Source: Pseudomonadales bacterium (lineage in GTDB: Bacteria > Pseudomonadota > Gammaproteobacteria > Pseudomonadales > Azotimanducaceae). Taken from it: DNA of 57,336 nt. A model generated the notes under the pieces. The model did not search any database. It was given only the letters and a program-made list of their open reading frames with translations, and was not told the DNA's origin. The translations under genes and the position numbers were made by a program. This document shows, piece after piece, positions 8,987-16,952 of the stretch (position 1 is its first letter; the number at the start of each line of letters is the position of its first letter). The DNA lies in NCBI GenBank assembly GCA_007130155.1, contig SLTB01000080.1, positions 1 through 57,336 on the forward strand. Direction: 5' to 3'.

Positions 8987-9277
8987 AGTGTTTCCGTAAC
9001 CTTCACGGGTGACTGCCAGGCAGCGCGGCGATGGTCGAGTTGTTGTGCGCAACGTCGCAGTTCTTGATAGGCTCCGGTGCGGCGCTCATGACAAAGAGCG
9101 CCGTGAGCCACCTTGCCCGCCACCGGCAACGATTGATCGGGGAATCCCAGGACACTCCGGGAAGCCTGAGCATTCAGGCAAGGTTGGCCTGCCAAGGCAT
9201 CTGCCCTTGAGGGACAGTCTTAAGAGGTGGTGGCGATTGCCGCGGCCAAACACCGACGTAGTGAAGACGATGAGGAG
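8987..9277. other. intergenic region upstream of the antiporter operon
   Basis: These 291 bases hold no convincing gene. A perfect stem-loop, GCCTGA-GCAT-TCAGGC, lies at 9164-9179 and could be the terminator of the EAL-like gene or part of a leader of the antiporter operon. I see no strong sigma-70 promoter by eye, although the operon's promoter should be here. Confidence 0.4.
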
Positions 9278-9766
9278 ATGACGTTGACCCGATACACGGT
9301 CAGCCTGACCCTGGTTCTGGTCGTACTGTGGCTGCTGCTCTCGGGCATGTGGACACACCCGATCCTGCTGCCGCTGGGAGCTGCCTCGGTGGTGCTGACG
9401 GTTTGGCTTTCCCATCGCCTGGGCATCGTCGACCGTGAGAGCGATCCGGTGCACCTGGTGCTGCCGTCCATCAAATACTGGCCCTGGCTCATGGGGCAGA
9501 TCCTGCGCGCCAATGTGCAGGTCGCTGCACGCATTCTCAGTAACCCGAGAGACCTGACGCCACGTCTGGCCCGCGTCCGCTCCACCCAGCAGAGCGATCT
9601 CGGCCGCTCCATCTTCGCCAACTCCATCACCCTGACCCCGGGGACCGTGACCATTCGGGTCAGCGCCGGCGAGATCTTCTATTACGCCATGAGCGATGAC
9701 CTGGTTGCCGATCTCGACGCAGGCGAAATGGATCGGCGGGTGACTCGCCTGGAAAAGGAACTCTGA
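9278..9766 (+). CDS. mrpE: Mrp-type Na+/H+ antiporter subunit E
   Basis: MrpE is a small membrane subunit needed for assembly of the Mrp antiporter. The 162-residue product has two close N-terminal hydrophobic helices (LTLVLVVLWLLLSGMW and LLPLGAASVVLTVWL), then VHLVLPSIKYWPWLMGQILRAN and FANSITLTPGTVTIRV, which are signature stretches of the family. A GAGGAG ribosome site touches the ATG at 9278, so TTG at 9284, six bases from that site, is an alternative start. It is the first gene of the operon and is followed by mrpF after six bases. Confidence 0.92.
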   Translation: MTLTRYTVSLTLVLVVLWLLLSGMWTHPILLPLGAASVVLTVWLSHRLGIVDRESDPVHLVLPSIKYWPWLMGQILRANVQVAARILSNPRDLTPRLARVRSTQQSDLGRSIFANSITLTPGTVTIRVSAGEIFYYAMSDDLVADLDAGEMDRRVTRLEKEL

Positions 9767-9772
9767 TCCGTC

Positions 9773-10063
9773 ATGTTCCTGGCCACCGCCATCGCCATCC
9801 TGGTCACCCTGGCACTCGCCCTGAGTCGAGCGTTCCTCGGCCCGACCATTCATGACCGCATTCTCGCGGTGAACGTGGTGGGCACCAAGACCGTGCTGAT
9901 GATCGCGGTGATCGGCTTCATCACCGGCCGGCCCGAGTTCATCGACATCGCCATCGTCTATGCCCTGCTCAACTACATCGGCATCATCGCTGTGCTGCGG
10001 GTGTTCGAGGTCGGCAGCCTCGCCCAGGCACCGGCAGATGGCGCCGAAGGGGACCCGGACTGA
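9773..10063 (+). CDS. mrpF: Mrp-type Na+/H+ antiporter subunit F
   Basis: A 96-residue protein with three hydrophobic helices and the MrpF motif LGPTIHDRILAVNVVGTK. The later stretch EFIDIAIVYALLNYIG carries the conserved acidic residue of this subunit. In solved complexes the MrpE/F/G group sits beside the MrpA C-terminal part and MrpB. Its stop overlaps the mrpG start (TGATG), so the two are translationally coupled. Confidence 0.93.
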   Translation: MFLATAIAILVTLALALSRAFLGPTIHDRILAVNVVGTKTVLMIAVIGFITGRPEFIDIAIVYALLNYIGIIAVLRVFEVGSLAQAPADGAEGDPD

Positions 10064-10392
10064 TGGCGCTTGCGATCGAAATCTCGAGCTGGGTGCTGCT
10101 GATGGCAGGGTCGGCCCTGCTGATCATCGGCGGCATCGGATTGATCCGGTTCCCGGACTTCTACTCACGGGTGCAGGCCGCCGGCCTAACGGACACCCTC
10201 TGCTCCATTTTCATTCTGACCGGCCTCATGCTGCAGGCGGACAGCGTGCCGCTGGCCGCGAAGATCCTGTTCACGCTGCTGTTCCTGCTGTTCACCGGCC
10301 CGACCGCATCCCATGCGCTGGCCAAGACGGCACACAACGATGGCTTGCGGCCCTGGAAGCGGGATGACGGAGGTGCGCCATCGAATCAATGA
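10063..10392 (+). CDS. mrpG: Mrp-type Na+/H+ antiporter subunit G
   Basis: A 109-residue membrane protein with three predicted helices and the MrpG signature GGIGLIRFPDFYSRVQAAG. Downstream, LTDTLCSIFILTGLML and FTGPTASHALAKTAH continue the family pattern. It overlaps mrpF by one base and the next gene by four (ATGA). Known function: structural subunit of the monovalent cation/proton antiporter complex. Confidence 0.94.
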   Translation: MALAIEISSWVLLMAGSALLIIGGIGLIRFPDFYSRVQAAGLTDTLCSIFILTGLMLQADSVPLAAKILFTLLFLLFTGPTASHALAKTAHNDGLRPWKRDDGGAPSNQ

Positions 10393-10961
10393 TCGACATC
10401 GTCCTGCTGACGTTTCTGGTGGTGGTAGGCATCGCCATCGCTCGTGTCCGCAATCTGCTCGCGGTCACGATGCTCACCGGCATCTACAGCCTGCTCGTGG
10501 CCATGCTGTTCGTCCTGCTCGATGCGGTCGACGTCGCCTTGACCGAAGCTGCCGTCGGCGCCGGGCTGCTCGTGATCCTCATGCTCGCGACCATCTCCCT
10601 GACGACGCGCAAGGAAAAAGTGCATGCCACCCGCCAAAGCATCATGGCGCTCATCGTGGTCACGGTCACCGGGGCTGCCTTGATCTACGCCACCCTGGAC
10701 ATGCCGCGCTTCGGTGATCCGCAGGCGCCTGCCCATGTCCACTTGTCACCCCGCTTCACCCAGGACTCCCCGACGGAGATCGGCATCCCCAACATGGTCA
10801 CCTCGGTCCTTGCGAGCTACCGCGGCATCGATACCCTTGGGGAGGCGGTGGTCATCTTCGCCGCCGCAGTGGGCGTACTGCTCGTCCTCGGCACCGGGAC
10901 CGTTCGCAGGCGCAGGGACCGCAAGGGTGAAGGCGTCGAGGAGGCCGGGGAGAAATCATGA
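10389..10961 (+). CDS. DUF4040 antiporter subunit (MrpA C-terminal / MbhD-MbhE-like)
   Basis: The 190 residues match the two small modules that form the C-terminus of MrpA. The first 90 residues (MIDIVLLTFLVVVGIAIARV and LTEAAVGAGLLVILML) are the DUF4040/MbhD part. The last part (ASYRGIDTLGEAVVIFAAAV) is the MbhE-like part. The 13-14-helix N-terminal half of a full MrpA is absent here; it is probably replaced by one of the later NuoL-like subunits. A non-conserved soluble linker rich in Pro and His (about residues 110-135) joins the modules. Both ends overlap neighbouring genes. Confidence 0.85.
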   Translation: MIDIVLLTFLVVVGIAIARVRNLLAVTMLTGIYSLLVAMLFVLLDAVDVALTEAAVGAGLLVILMLATISLTTRKEKVHATRQSIMALIVVTVTGAALIYATLDMPRFGDPQAPAHVHLSPRFTQDSPTEIGIPNMVTSVLASYRGIDTLGEAVVIFAAAVGVLLVLGTGTVRRRRDRKGEGVEEAGEKS

Positions 10962-11377
10962 ACCAGTACATCGTGCTCCGGGTTGTCAGCAAGCTGATGA
11001 TCCCGGTCATCATGATCTTTGCGCTGTATGTGCAATTCCACGGTGAATACAGTCCCGGTGGGGGATTCCAGGCCGGCATCGTCTTCACCGCCGCATTCAT
11101 CGTCTACACGCTGCTGTTCGGACTCGAGGCTGCACAGAAGGCCGTGCCTCCGGTAGCGGCCCACATCCTGGCCGCATCCGGCGTGCTGCTGTTCATCGCT
11201 TTCGGCTATGCCTCACTGTTCTTGGGCGGCAACTTCCTCGAGTACAAAGTGCTGCTTCCCAACGATCAGGCCGGCGAAACCTTCGGCATCATCGGCATCG
11301 AGCTCGGTGTCGGCATCACCGTGGCAGCCGTGGCTCTGAGCCTGTTTTATTCCTTCGCCGGGCGGGAGCGACGCTGA
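10958..11377 (+). CDS. mrpB: Mrp-type Na+/H+ antiporter subunit B
   Basis: A 139-residue MnhB-family membrane protein with four hydrophobic helices. The hallmark FHGEYSPGGGFQAGIVFTAA is present, followed by FGIIGIELGVGITVAAVA. In the complex it packs between the MrpA C-terminal part and MrpC. Its ATG lies within the upstream stop (ATGA) and its stop overlaps the mrpC start. Confidence 0.94.
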   Translation: MNQYIVLRVVSKLMIPVIMIFALYVQFHGEYSPGGGFQAGIVFTAAFIVYTLLFGLEAAQKAVPPVAAHILAASGVLLFIAFGYASLFLGGNFLEYKVLLPNDQAGETFGIIGIELGVGITVAAVALSLFYSFAGRERR

Positions 11378-11730
11378 TGGAGTGGCTGGGTCACTACAAC
11401 TACTGGGTGGTCGTGGTGCTGATGATGATCGGCTTCTACATCGTCATCGCCCAGGGCAATCTGATCAAGAAACTGGTCGGCCTGAACATCTTCCAGACCT
11501 CGGTCTTCGTTTTCTTCATCAGCCTCGCCTACCTCGAAGACGGCACGGCACCCATCGCACTGGAAGGGGTGAGCGAATACTCGAATCCGCTGCCCCATGT
11601 GCTCATCCTCACCGCCATCGTCGTCGGCGTCGCCCTCACAGCCATGGGCCTGGCCCTGGTGGTCCGCGTCCAGGAGACCTACGGCACCATCGAGGAAGAC
11701 GAGATCCACCAGCAGGATGACTTGCACTGA
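11377..11730 (+). CDS. mrpC: Mrp-type Na+/H+ antiporter subunit C (NuoK-like)
   Basis: A 117-residue, three-helix protein homologous to NuoK of complex I. VVLMMIGFYIVIAQGNLIKK, LVGLNIFQTSVFVFFI and PLPHVLILTAIVVGVALTAM match MrpC/MnhC. Members have acidic residues that take part in proton transfer toward MrpD. It overlaps mrpB and the following gene by one base each. Confidence 0.94.
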   Translation: MEWLGHYNYWVVVVLMMIGFYIVIAQGNLIKKLVGLNIFQTSVFVFFISLAYLEDGTAPIALEGVSEYSNPLPHVLILTAIVVGVALTAMGLALVVRVQETYGTIEEDEIHQQDDLH

Positions 11731-13211
11731 TGCTCGAGCACCTTCCTGCCCTGCAGGTCGCCATCGCGCTGACCGCAGCCCCCCTGGTGATGATGTTCGG
11801 CCGCGCAACGCGCCTGGCCTGGGCCGTGGCCACCCTGGCCTGCTGGGCGAGCCTGGCGGTGGCGCTCATGCTGTTCGTGCAGGTGGCGGATGGATCCGTC
11901 ATCTCCTACGAGATGGGCGGCTGGGCACCACCGTGGGGCATCGAGTATTCCATCGACGCCGCCAACGCCTGGGTCCTGGTCATCATCGGCCTGATCAGCG
12001 CCATCGTCATGCCCTTTGCACGGCAAAGCGTCGAGCAGGAGATCAGCGAGAGCCGCACCGCCCTGTTCTATTCGGCCTTCCTGCTGGCCAATGCCGGCCT
12101 CATCGGCATCACCGTCACGGCGGATGCCTTCAATATTTTCGTGTTCTTCGAGATCTCCGCGCTGGCCTCCTACGCGCTGATTGCCATGGGCCGGGATCGG
12201 CGCGCCATCCTCTCGTCGTTTCAGTACCTGATCATGGGTACCGTGGGCACCACGTTCCTGCTCATCGGGATCGGCTTCCTCTACATCATGACGGGAACGC
12301 TGAACCTCGGTGATCTGGCCGCCCGGCTGCCGGAGGTATCGGACACGCGCACCATCCGGGCCGCCTTCGGCTTCATCGCGGTGGGCATTTCATTGAAGCT
12401 GGCGCTGTTCCCGCTCCACCTGTGGCTGCCGAACGCTTACACCTATGCCCCGTCCATGGTGACCGTGTTCCTGTCGGCCACGGCCACCAAGGTGGCGATC
12501 TATGTCCTGCTGCGCTTCGTCTATACGGTCTTCGGCTTCGAGTTCAGCTTCGTCGAACTGGCCATGGCCTGGCTGCTGATGCCGCTGGCGGTGCTCGGTA
12601 TTTTCATACCGTCCCTGGTGGCCGTCTTTCAGACCAACGTCAAGCGGCTGCTGGCCTATTCCAGCGTCGCCCAGGTCGGGTACATGATCCTCGGCATCAG
12701 CTTCGCCAGCGCCCTCGGTCTGACGGCATCGATCCTGCACCTGTTCAACCATGCCATCACCAAGGCGGCACTGTTCATGGCGGTGGGCTGTCTGGTCTAC
12801 CGCCTTGGGGGTGTCTCCCTGACGCAGCTCGCCGGTGCCGGACAGCGTATGCCATGGACCATGGCTGCCTTCGTCGTGGCGGGCTTAAGCCTCATCGGCA
12901 TCCCTCTGACCGCCGGCTTCGTGACCAAGTGGCACCTGCTACAGGCAGCCCTTGAAGGTGGCCTCTGGCCCATCGCGGTCTTCCTCCTCGGCACTTCGTT
13001 GCTGGCGGCGCTGTACATCTGGAAGGTGGTGGAAGTGGCCTACTTCCAGGAGCCTGAGAACCCGGACACCGCTGTGAGTGAAGCGCCGCTGGGCATGCTG
13101 ATTCCGACCCTCGTCCTGACGGCATCCACCGTGGTCTTCGGCGTCTTCGGCAACTTCACCGTTGCCAGCGCCCAGACTGCGGCTGCCGTACTCATGGGAG
13201 CTGCCCCATGA
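11730..13211 (+). CDS. mrpD: Mrp-type antiporter subunit D (proton-conducting, NuoM/N-like)
   Basis: A 493-residue protein of about 14 membrane helices from the Complex I/Mrp antiporter family. The key acidic residue of helix 5 is in FFEISALASYALIA. The helix-7 lysine is in SLKLALFPLHLWLPNAY, the helix-8 lysine in SATATKVAIY, and the helix-12 lysine in GFVTKWHL. These form the proton half-channels. It is the first of three such subunits here and the best match to MrpD by position after mrpC. It overlaps the next antiporter gene by four bases. Confidence 0.92.
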   Translation: MLEHLPALQVAIALTAAPLVMMFGRATRLAWAVATLACWASLAVALMLFVQVADGSVISYEMGGWAPPWGIEYSIDAANAWVLVIIGLISAIVMPFARQSVEQEISESRTALFYSAFLLANAGLIGITVTADAFNIFVFFEISALASYALIAMGRDRRAILSSFQYLIMGTVGTTFLLIGIGFLYIMTGTLNLGDLAARLPEVSDTRTIRAAFGFIAVGISLKLALFPLHLWLPNAYTYAPSMVTVFLSATATKVAIYVLLRFVYTVFGFEFSFVELAMAWLLMPLAVLGIFIPSLVAVFQTNVKRLLAYSSVAQVGYMILGISFASALGLTASILHLFNHAITKAALFMAVGCLVYRLGGVSLTQLAGAGQRMPWTMAAFVVAGLSLIGIPLTAGFVTKWHLLQAALEGGLWPIAVFLLGTSLLAALYIWKVVEVAYFQEPENPDTAVSEAPLGMLIPTLVLTASTVVFGVFGNFTVASAQTAAAVLMGAAP

Positions 13212-14677
13212 GCGATGCCACCATGATCGCACTGCCACTGCTGGTGCCCCTGGTCGGGCTGCTGCTGATTGTCGCCAGCGGCCGGGTGGCCGCCCTGCGG
13301 GATGCCGTCACGGTGGTCACCGCCGCGACCATGTTCACCGCAGTACTGCAGTTGCTGCCGCGGGTCAGCGCCGGGGAGCGACCACGCCTGGAACTCTTCG
13401 AGTTCTTCCCGGGCCTCGGCATCACCTTCGAAGTCGAACCGCTGGGCATGGTGTTCGCCCTGCTCGCTTCCGGTCTCTGGATCATCACCGCGATCTACGC
13501 CATCGGCTACATGCGCGGTGCCAAGGAGAAGCATCACACCCGCTTCCATGCGTTCTTTGCCGTGGCGCTGTTCAGCGCCACCGGCATCGCGTTCGCAGGC
13601 AACATGCTGACCCTGTTCGTGTTCTACGAAGTGCTGACGCTGTCGACCTACCCGCTGGTCGCCCACAAGGGCAGTGAGGTGGCGAAGCGTGGTGCCCGCA
13701 CCTACCTGGGCCTGCTGCTCGGCACATCCGTAGGCTTCCTGCTGATGGCCATCCTGCTCACCTGGTGGCTGGCCGGGACCCTGGACTTCACGCCCGGCGG
13801 CATCATGGCCGGGACCGTCGATCCGGCCTACGGCAGCATCCTTCTGGTCCTGTTCCTCTACGGGATCGGCAAGGCCGCCCTGATGCCCTTCCACCGCTGG
13901 CTGCCGGCGGCGATGGTGGCACCGACGCCGGTCTCTGCACTGCTCCATGCGGTGGCGGTGGTGAAAGCTGGCGTCTTCACGGTGCTGAAGGTCACGGTCT
14001 ATCTGTTCGGACTCGACTATCTGACCGAACTCTGGACCAGCGATGTGATGCTCTACATCGCCGTGTTCACACTGCTTACCGCCTCGCTGGTGGCCCTGAG
14101 GCAGGACAATCTGAAGGCGCGGCTGGCCTACTCCACCGTGAGTCAGCTGTCCTACATCGTCGTGGGCGCCATGCTGGTGAACAGCATCGCTGCCCTCGGC
14201 GGCAGCATGCACATCGTCATGCATGCCTTCGGCAAGATCACCCTGTTCTTCTGCGCCGGCGCCATCTATGTGGCCACCAAGAAGACCGAGATCAGCGACA
14301 TGGACGGTCTCGGGCGACGCATGCCCTTCACCTATGCCGCCTTTTTCATCGGCGCCCTGTGCGTGATCGGCATCCCGCCCCTCGGCGGCGTCTGGAGCAA
14401 GTGGCACCTGATGTCGGGTGCCTTCGATGCAGGCTATGGTCTGGTGGTGATTGCGCTGATGATCAGCACGCTTTTGAACATCGGCTACCTCATTCCGCCG
14501 GTCGTTCGCGGCTTCCTGCTGCCGTCGAAGGACGGCGAGGAAACCGGTATGCGGGAGGCACCCCTGCTCTGCGTACTGCCGCTGTCGTTGACCGCACTGG
14601 GCTGCCTCATCCTGTTCGTCGCAGCGAAACCGCTGGCGGAACTCCTCAGCGGCATGCTCGTCGTGCCGGTTCCCTGA
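13208..14677 (+). CDS. second Mrp-type proton antiporter subunit (NuoL/MrpA-N or MrpD-like)
   Basis: A 489-residue polytopic protein of the NuoL/M/N family. The helix-5 Glu is in FVFYEVLTLSTYPLVAHKG. LMPFHRWLPAAMVAPTPVSA and LLHAVAVVKAGVF match the NuoL/MrpA type more closely than the first subunit does, and GGVWSKWHLM carries the distal lysine. It may supply the channel normally given by the N-terminal half of MrpA. It overlaps the upstream mrpD by four bases. After it, the operon is interrupted by a 271-bp palindromic element. Confidence 0.88.
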   Translation: MSDATMIALPLLVPLVGLLLIVASGRVAALRDAVTVVTAATMFTAVLQLLPRVSAGERPRLELFEFFPGLGITFEVEPLGMVFALLASGLWIITAIYAIGYMRGAKEKHHTRFHAFFAVALFSATGIAFAGNMLTLFVFYEVLTLSTYPLVAHKGSEVAKRGARTYLGLLLGTSVGFLLMAILLTWWLAGTLDFTPGGIMAGTVDPAYGSILLVLFLYGIGKAALMPFHRWLPAAMVAPTPVSALLHAVAVVKAGVFTVLKVTVYLFGLDYLTELWTSDVMLYIAVFTLLTASLVALRQDNLKARLAYSTVSQLSYIVVGAMLVNSIAALGGSMHIVMHAFGKITLFFCAGAIYVATKKTEISDMDGLGRRMPFTYAAFFIGALCVIGIPPLGGVWSKWHLMSGAFDAGYGLVVIALMISTLLNIGYLIPPVVRGFLLPSKDGEETGMREAPLLCVLPLSLTALGCLILFVAAKPLAELLSGMLVVPVP

Positions 14678-14716
14678 AACGGAGTTCGCCACTCATTCAG
14701 AGGTGATCGAGATGGA

Positions 14717-14987
14717 CCTAGTGTCATGTCACCCCTCCTTTGCCGCATCAGAGCCTGCCAGGGAGTCCAGGGCAAGGCAGGTCGGCGAAGGCATAGTGGG
14801 CCTATGTCGAGTCGGCCTAACACAGCCATGGGCTCCCTGGCAGGCTCCCAGAGGGCAGGCCCACAAAGCGCGCTCTGCTTTGTTGCTTCCCCTTGACGTA
14901 GGCCCACTACGCCTGCGGGAAAGCGTCGCGCAGAGCGCGCTTTGTGGGCCTGCTGATATGACAAAGGAGGGGTGACATGACACTAGG
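14717..14987. mobile_element. MITE-like palindromic element with 26-bp perfect terminal inverted repeats
   Basis: The 26 bases at 14717-14742 (starting CCTAGTGTCATGTCACCC) are the exact reverse complement of 14962-14987. Inside are two more perfect inverted pairs: 14855-14878 with 14930-14953 (24 bp) and 14752-14765 with 14833-14846 (14 bp). An imperfect pair lies around 14791-14810 and 14893-14911. There is no transposase gene, which fits a miniature inverted-repeat element. I see no clear target-site duplication. The right arm contains AAAGGAGGGG and the ATG of the next gene. Confidence 0.7.
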
Positions 14988-15228
14988 CAAATGGCTGGAA
15001 GTGCTGGTGAACAACGGCGTGGTGCTGCGACGCATCATGTACGTGTTCCTGGCCGGACTCGTCATCGCCGATCTGCTGATTCCGTCCAGTTATGACCGCT
15101 TCCCCTGGGAAAGCTGGGGTGGTTTCGGCGCCGCTTACGGGTTTTTAGGCTGCCTTCTGCTCATCGGCATCGCCAAGGCACTCGGGCACTGGCTCGTGTA
15201 TCGCAGCGAGGACTACTACGATGACTGA
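14977..15228 (+). CDS. small two-helix membrane protein of the antiporter operon
   Basis: An 83-residue product with two hydrophobic helices, IMYVFLAGLVIADLLI and AAYGFLGCLLLIGIAKALG, a central YDRFPWESWGGFG stretch and an acidic SEDYYDD tail. I do not recognise a named family. A gene of this kind sits naturally between antiporter subunits, and its stop overlaps the next subunit by eight bases, so a role in the complex is inferred. Its ribosome site (AAAGGAGGGG at 14963-14972) and first codons lie in the right inverted repeat of the palindromic element. The native start may therefore have been altered. Confidence 0.75.
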   Translation: MTLGKWLEVLVNNGVVLRRIMYVFLAGLVIADLLIPSSYDRFPWESWGGFGAAYGFLGCLLLIGIAKALGHWLVYRSEDYYDD

Positions 15229-16903
15229 CGTCCTGCACCCCTCGCTGCTGCTGTTCTTCGGCGCCGCGGTGGTGGCACTTTTGCGCGGGCGCCTGCAGCA
15301 GGCGTGGATGCTGCTGCTGCCGGCCGGCGTCCTCGCCATGGTGTTCTCGCTGCCGCTGGGCAGCGCTGGCGCGATGAATCTGTTCGGTATGGAACTGCTC
15401 ATCCTGCGCGTGGACACGCTGAGCATGGTCTTCGCCACCGTGTTCGCCATCATCACCCTCATTGGCGCCCTCTACGCCCTGCACGTGAGGGACACCACCC
15501 AGCACGTCGCCGCGCTGACCTACGCGGGCGCGGCCCTCGGCGTGGTGTTCGCCGGTGACCTCATCACCCTCTACGTATTCTGGGAACTGATGGTCTTCAG
15601 CTCCGTGTGGCTGATCTGGTGCCGGCGCAACCCGGTGTCCATGGCCGCCGGCTTCCGCTACCTGATCATCCATGCCCTCGGTGGCGTCGTCCTGCTCGGC
15701 GGCATCATTCTCCACTTCCTCGATGTGGGCTCCGTCGCCTTCGACGCCATCGCAAGCGACAGCGCCGGGTACTACCTCATCCTCATCGGATTCATGGTCA
15801 ATGCGGCGGTTCCGCCGCTGCACGCGTGGCTGACCGACGCCTATCCGGAAGCCACGGTGACCGGTGCGATTTTCCTCTCCGCGCTGACGACGAAGACCGC
15901 GATCTACACCCTGATCCGAGGTTTCCCGGGCGCGGAGCTCCTCGTTGGCTTCGGTCTGGTCATGGCCCTCTATGGCGTGATCTATGCGTTCCTCGCCAAT
16001 GACATCCGCAGACTGCTCGCCTACCACATCATCAGTCAGGTCGGTTACATGGTGACGGGCATTGGCCTCGGCACCATCATGGCGCTCAATGGTACGGCTT
16101 CCCACGCCTTCACCCACATCCTCTACAAGGCGCTGCTGTTCATGGGCGCCGGCGCCGTCATCCACATGACCGGCCGCGCCAAGATGACGGAACTCGGCGG
16201 ACTCTACCGCTACATGCCCATCACGTTCCTGCTGTACATGATCGGCGGCCTGTCGATCTCGGCCTTCCCGCTGACCAGCGGCTTCGTCAGCAAGACCATG
16301 ATCCTGGAAGCGGCGGCGCTGGATCAGCGCGCCATCGTCTGGCTGCTGCTGGCACTGGTATCGGTGGGTACCTTCCTCTCCACGGTCCTGAAGATTCCCT
16401 GGTTCGCCTTCCTGGGTCAGGATTCCGGACTGAGGCCCAAGGAAGCGCCCTGGAACATGCTGCTGGCCATGGGCATCGCGGCGTTCCTGTGCATCTACAT
16501 CGGCATCTTCCCAGGCTGGCTCTACTCGCTGATGCCGGCGCCTGTGGACTACAACGCCTACACCGTCGGCCATGTGCTCTGGGAGCTGCAGCTGCTGCTG
16601 TTCGCCGGGGTCGGGTTCTTCCTGCTGCTGAAGTACGTGGGCGGCAAGCCGAAGATCAGCCTCGACACGGATTGGCTCTACCGCTGGCTGCTGCCGAAGG
16701 TCGCCCTGAGCGCAGAACGTCTGGTGGACAGCTTGTGGAGTCGCATGCTCGGTGGCCTGATGCGGCGGCTGACGTGGCTGGTGACCACCTTGATTCAGCA
16801 CCACGGGCCTCAAGGCATCCTTGCCAGAACCTGGCCGACCGGCAGCATGGTGCTCTGGGTGGCCGTGATGCTGGCGGCGTCGCTGCTGGTGTATTACCTG
16901 TAG
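15221..16903 (+). CDS. third Mrp-type proton antiporter subunit with C-terminal extension
   Basis: A 560-residue NuoM/N/L-family protein. The helix-5 Glu is in YVFWELMVFSSVWLIW; VNAAVPPLHAWLTDAYPEA and SALTTKTAIYTLIRG cover helices 7-8, and GFVSKTMILEAAAL has the distal lysine. After the antiporter core it has about 130 extra residues, with KPKISLDTDWLYRWLLPKVA, an amphipathic helical stretch and a final helix (VLWVAVMLAASLLVYYL). This arrangement recalls the lateral arm of NuoL. It is the last gene of the operon and overlaps the small membrane protein by eight bases. Confidence 0.88.
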   Translation: MTDVLHPSLLLFFGAAVVALLRGRLQQAWMLLLPAGVLAMVFSLPLGSAGAMNLFGMELLILRVDTLSMVFATVFAIITLIGALYALHVRDTTQHVAALTYAGAALGVVFAGDLITLYVFWELMVFSSVWLIWCRRNPVSMAAGFRYLIIHALGGVVLLGGIILHFLDVGSVAFDAIASDSAGYYLILIGFMVNAAVPPLHAWLTDAYPEATVTGAIFLSALTTKTAIYTLIRGFPGAELLVGFGLVMALYGVIYAFLANDIRRLLAYHIISQVGYMVTGIGLGTIMALNGTASHAFTHILYKALLFMGAGAVIHMTGRAKMTELGGLYRYMPITFLLYMIGGLSISAFPLTSGFVSKTMILEAAALDQRAIVWLLLALVSVGTFLSTVLKIPWFAFLGQDSGLRPKEAPWNMLLAMGIAAFLCIYIGIFPGWLYSLMPAPVDYNAYTVGHVLWELQLLLFAGVGFFLLLKYVGGKPKISLDTDWLYRWLLPKVALSAERLVDSLWSRMLGGLMRRLTWLVTTLIQHHGPQGILARTWPTGSMVLWVAVMLAASLLVYYL

Positions 16904-16952
16904 CGGGCCGGCGAGGAATTTGTCGAGCGGCCCGACCGCCAGTCCCTTCCAG

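Noticed and set aside
9041-9090. A sigma-70 promoter before the antiporter operon (TTGTTG with TGATAG)
   Set aside because: Spacing is about 19 bases and the -10 match is poor, so I did not list it as a promoter.
14703-14983. Short open frames on both strands inside the palindromic element
   Set aside because: Translations of the two strands mirror each other because the DNA is an inverted repeat; neither has a convincing ribosome site or domain.
13040-16813. Two 550-codon minus-strand frames opposite the second and third antiporter subunits
   Set aside because: They are hydrophilic, His/Gln-rich translations of the antisense of membrane proteins, with no family resemblance.
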